From positions 131,133 to 195,132 of the forward strand of contig PUQB01000387.1 in NCBI GenBank assembly GCA_003024785.1: a stretch of 64,000 nt of DNA, in the 5' to 3' direction. A program made the position numbers and the translations under genes. Positions 61,711 through 64,000 of this stretch are shown piece after piece. The notes under the pieces were generated by a model. It was given only the letters and a program-made list of their open reading frames with translations. It had not been told where the DNA came from and did no database searches. The DNA comes from Selaginella tamariscina. Its lineage: Eukaryota > Streptophyta > Lycopodiopsida > Selaginellales > Selaginellaceae. The number at the start of each line of letters is the position of its first letter. The first letter of the stretch is position 1.

Positions 61711-63167
61711 AGGTAATGGGACTTATATGTGCTGGGAATCGCACAGCTTGGGATCGGATATTCTTACCATAGACGCCAAGGCCCTGCAGTTTTGCCCTTT
61801 AAGACCATTTTATAGCATGGCACAGGTAATAACTCACGTCTGTATGTGTCACTGAGACGCAGACATACATTATACATCGAAGATATACATAACATTTGGC
61901 TATATATAGTTAATATTGTGGTATAGGGATGGAGAACCATCACTCGTGTTATGAAGGATATACGAGCTCCGGCTGGACAGCCATTGTTCCGTATAGAAAT
62001 CGAGACGAGTCCTGGACAAATGCAGGATATTCTATCCTCGAATATGCTATCTTTTAAAAGCACGGGTGGCAGCTTGACTTCAGGTATGTGTGTGTGTGCA
62101 TATGCAAAGGACATATTATGTAGATATTCATTATGTTTTATCTTTATAAGGAGAACATATACAATCCGTATAGATATGCATATGCATGCATGTAAATGTT
62201 TACATATCGTGCAGAACAAGTTGATCTCTCAAGCCAGCTTGAGCTTCATGTCTCTGTAGCTGAAAGCAGCAATGCAAGTGTGTCCAAAGAGGTATGTGTA
62301 TTGCCTTATATGGATATGTATGTATGCACACGCACATTGATTATATATATATATATATGCAATGCAGGAGAAAGTGAATGATCTGGGAGCTGTTGGATAT
62401 GCACAAGTTATTAAGGATATATTGACATCAATGGGTTTGCCTCCCAGTCTTGAGAAACAGTCTTTGCTGGAACACACATCTCACTCCAACAACAGCTAAG
62501 TTCTACACACGGTTTTTCCTCAAAGAACAGGTAACACATACGTGTGGGCGTGTGTTGACATTGTTTCAGTATAGCTTGTTACGTATATACCTCCCAGTAT
62601 AAATTATAAAAATTTAGGGTGTGTGCGTGTCATAGTGTTGTGTATATGGACAATATGTTATGGTGTGCATATGGATGTACGAATGCATATATATTATTAT
62701 ATGTATTATATGGACTTTCTTAGACTTCTTCTCACTCTCCTCTCTCTCACACACACTCACACTCACACACACACACAACACACACACAATACCTTACATG
62801 TACACATGCACGTACTCTTTGCTTAACTTAATTTGACTACGCTAGTAAAATATCTGTTTGAATATAATACATGTATAACGCGTTTGTGTGAAACTATGAG
62901 AAATTATTAAACTCATCTCTCTCTCACGCGCCGCGCGCGCAACACACACACTTATATGTATGTATTTCAGGATAGGGCGGATTCAGCCACACGTGAGGTG
63001 GAGACGGTGAAATCTGCGTGGACGTGCAAAATATGCCTGAGTTCAGAAGTAGATACCTTACTAGTCCCATGTGGCCATGTGACGTGTCAGAGTGCTCTTC
63101 AGCAGTGTCCAGGTGTCCATTTTGTCGACGGACTGTAAACACTGTTCATAGAATATATAAACCTTAA
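61711..63167 (+). pseudogene. sacsin-like C-terminal RING region, copy 4
   Basis: Exon a 61711-61826 (internal ~25-bp deletion and the same AGEI deletion as copy 3), b 61927-62083 (13 bp lost), c 62215-62291, d 62368-62530 (2 bp lost), e 62971-63167. The RING reads TCKICLSSEVDTLLVPCGHV until one G is missing at CQRC, after which the frame is lost. Confidence 0.83.
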
Positions 63168-63664
63168 ACCGTAATACACCTTTCTTATTAAATTAAATTT
63201 TTGAAGTACATAAAATATTACACATGATTTCAGGGCGTTCTGATTGAGCACCTCATATGCGGTTTATAATATTGATTTAATTAATTTTTTTCATATACAA
63301 ATGGCTTCATATATCAGTTTAGTTTAGATGTATATAAACCAACATATATATAATTAATTCGAAGGTCTCGTACCTATAAGACATATTGTTAAATTTAAAC
63401 GCCGTAAATATTAAATAAAAATATAATAAATACTCGTATATAATAGGTGCCACGTTACCTTACCACGCCTACGTGGGATTTTGCAACTCCACGCAGGCAT
63501 GCATGAATAAACATGGTAACACATATTCACACGTTGTTGACGTGCATTAAAACCAAATATTATAATACGCGTGATCAAATGATCAAAAAGCTATTAAAAG
63601 AATCCACCCCCTTTTTTTTTCCTCGAAGAATCAGTTGTGTGGGTTTTTATGTGCTAGGTTCTCC
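63168..63664 (+). promoter_or_regulatory. presumed LRR promoter, unit 4
   Basis: Counterpart of 20751-21252, retaining 'cctacgtggg' (~63469) and the 'cacgttgttgacgtg' dyad (~63531). Confidence 0.4.
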
Positions 63665-64000
63665 ATGGCTATGGCTATCAAGGTCTCTTTCTCTTTGTTT
63701 TCTTGGGTTTCCTTCTTTCAGGATCTCATGCCACTCCAAACCAGGACGGTATACTCGCGCGCGCGTGTGTGTGTGCGCGCGTGTGTGAGTGAGAGAGAGA
63801 CTGTGTGTGCGGTGCGTGTATGCAAGGAGAGAGAGAGAGATTGACCTTTGTATGTTTTTTCTTTTGTGTTTCAGTTGTTGCTCTTGCCACCTTCAAGGCA
63901 TGTGTTGAGGATCCATCCAACGCGCTAAAATCCTGGGATGCCACATCCTTTGACGCCTGCACTTTTATCCATGTCACATGTGATGAGGACAACACAGTCG
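63665..64000 (+). pseudogene. SERK-like LRR gene, copy 4 (partial, frameshifted)
   Basis: Exon 1 starts at 63665. Exon 2 begins at 63875 and runs off the window end at the DNTV codons. A net one-base loss in the signal-peptide codons (about 63684-63695) gives MAMAIKVSFSLFSWVSF and shifts the frame before the N-cap. This is the only copy with the complete 5' end that is broken, unless the base is an assembly error in a C/T run. Confidence 0.8.

Overview
This is nuclear DNA of a land plant. The genes have spliceosomal introns, TTTAGGG-type telomere-like motifs recur, and the coding families are plant ones: a SERK-type leucine-rich-repeat (LRR) ectodomain, a papain-type cysteine protease with an I29 propeptide, and the RING-bearing C-terminus of a plant sacsin-like protein. 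The transposase-like gene resembles the DUF7869-type proteins I associate with bryophytes and lycophytes more than with flowering plants. Giant palindromes plus tandem multicopy genes suggest an ampliconic region, possibly of a sex chromosome. I recall that the male chromosome of the liverwort Marchantia polymorpha carries repeats with a multicopy RING-finger gene; I cannot verify that this is that locus.

Layout. Nearly the whole window is copies of one composite unit in the order sacsin C-terminal exons, LRR gene, cysteine protease, AT-rich spacer, transposase (opposite strand), array of GGATTAATCC palindromes, T-rich segment (called C here), telomere-like/180-bp repeats (D), GC-richer segment (E), next sacsin copy. 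Positions 1-19063 form a palindrome of two >9-kb arms (1-9078 and 9564-19063) around a ~485-bp spacer that holds an LRR fragment. From 19294 rightwards come unit 1 (19294-27861), unit 2 (27873-39892, protease lost), unit 3 (39893-49931, with a 1-kb insertion in front of its protease), an inverted block E-D-C-array-transposase (49932-58810), a protease scrap (58813-59357), a ~1.1-kb unrelated segment (59358-60440), and unit 4 (60441 to the window end).

Coding state. The three complete LRR copies (21253-22429, 29298-30487, 41922-43084) have open frames and correct splice sites. Every sacsin, protease and transposase copy carries at least one frameshift, stop or truncation, and the lesions differ from copy to copy. 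The LRR gene is therefore the likeliest functional gene here. It encodes a secreted ~169-residue protein made of an LRR N-cap, three LRRs and a Cys-capped end, without transmembrane segment or kinase.

Mobile DNA. Besides the transposase relics there is a 679-bp PIF/Harbinger-like MITE (54025-54703, TTA duplication) and a 1014-bp element with an 8-bp target duplication (43797-44810). The latter carries a decayed N4/N6 DNA-methylase-like domain and heat-shock-element-like arrays near both ends. The palindrome arrays next to the transposase (13-19 sites each) are the most unusual structural feature; they may be transposase or host-factor binding sites. No rRNA, tRNA or CRISPR was recognised.
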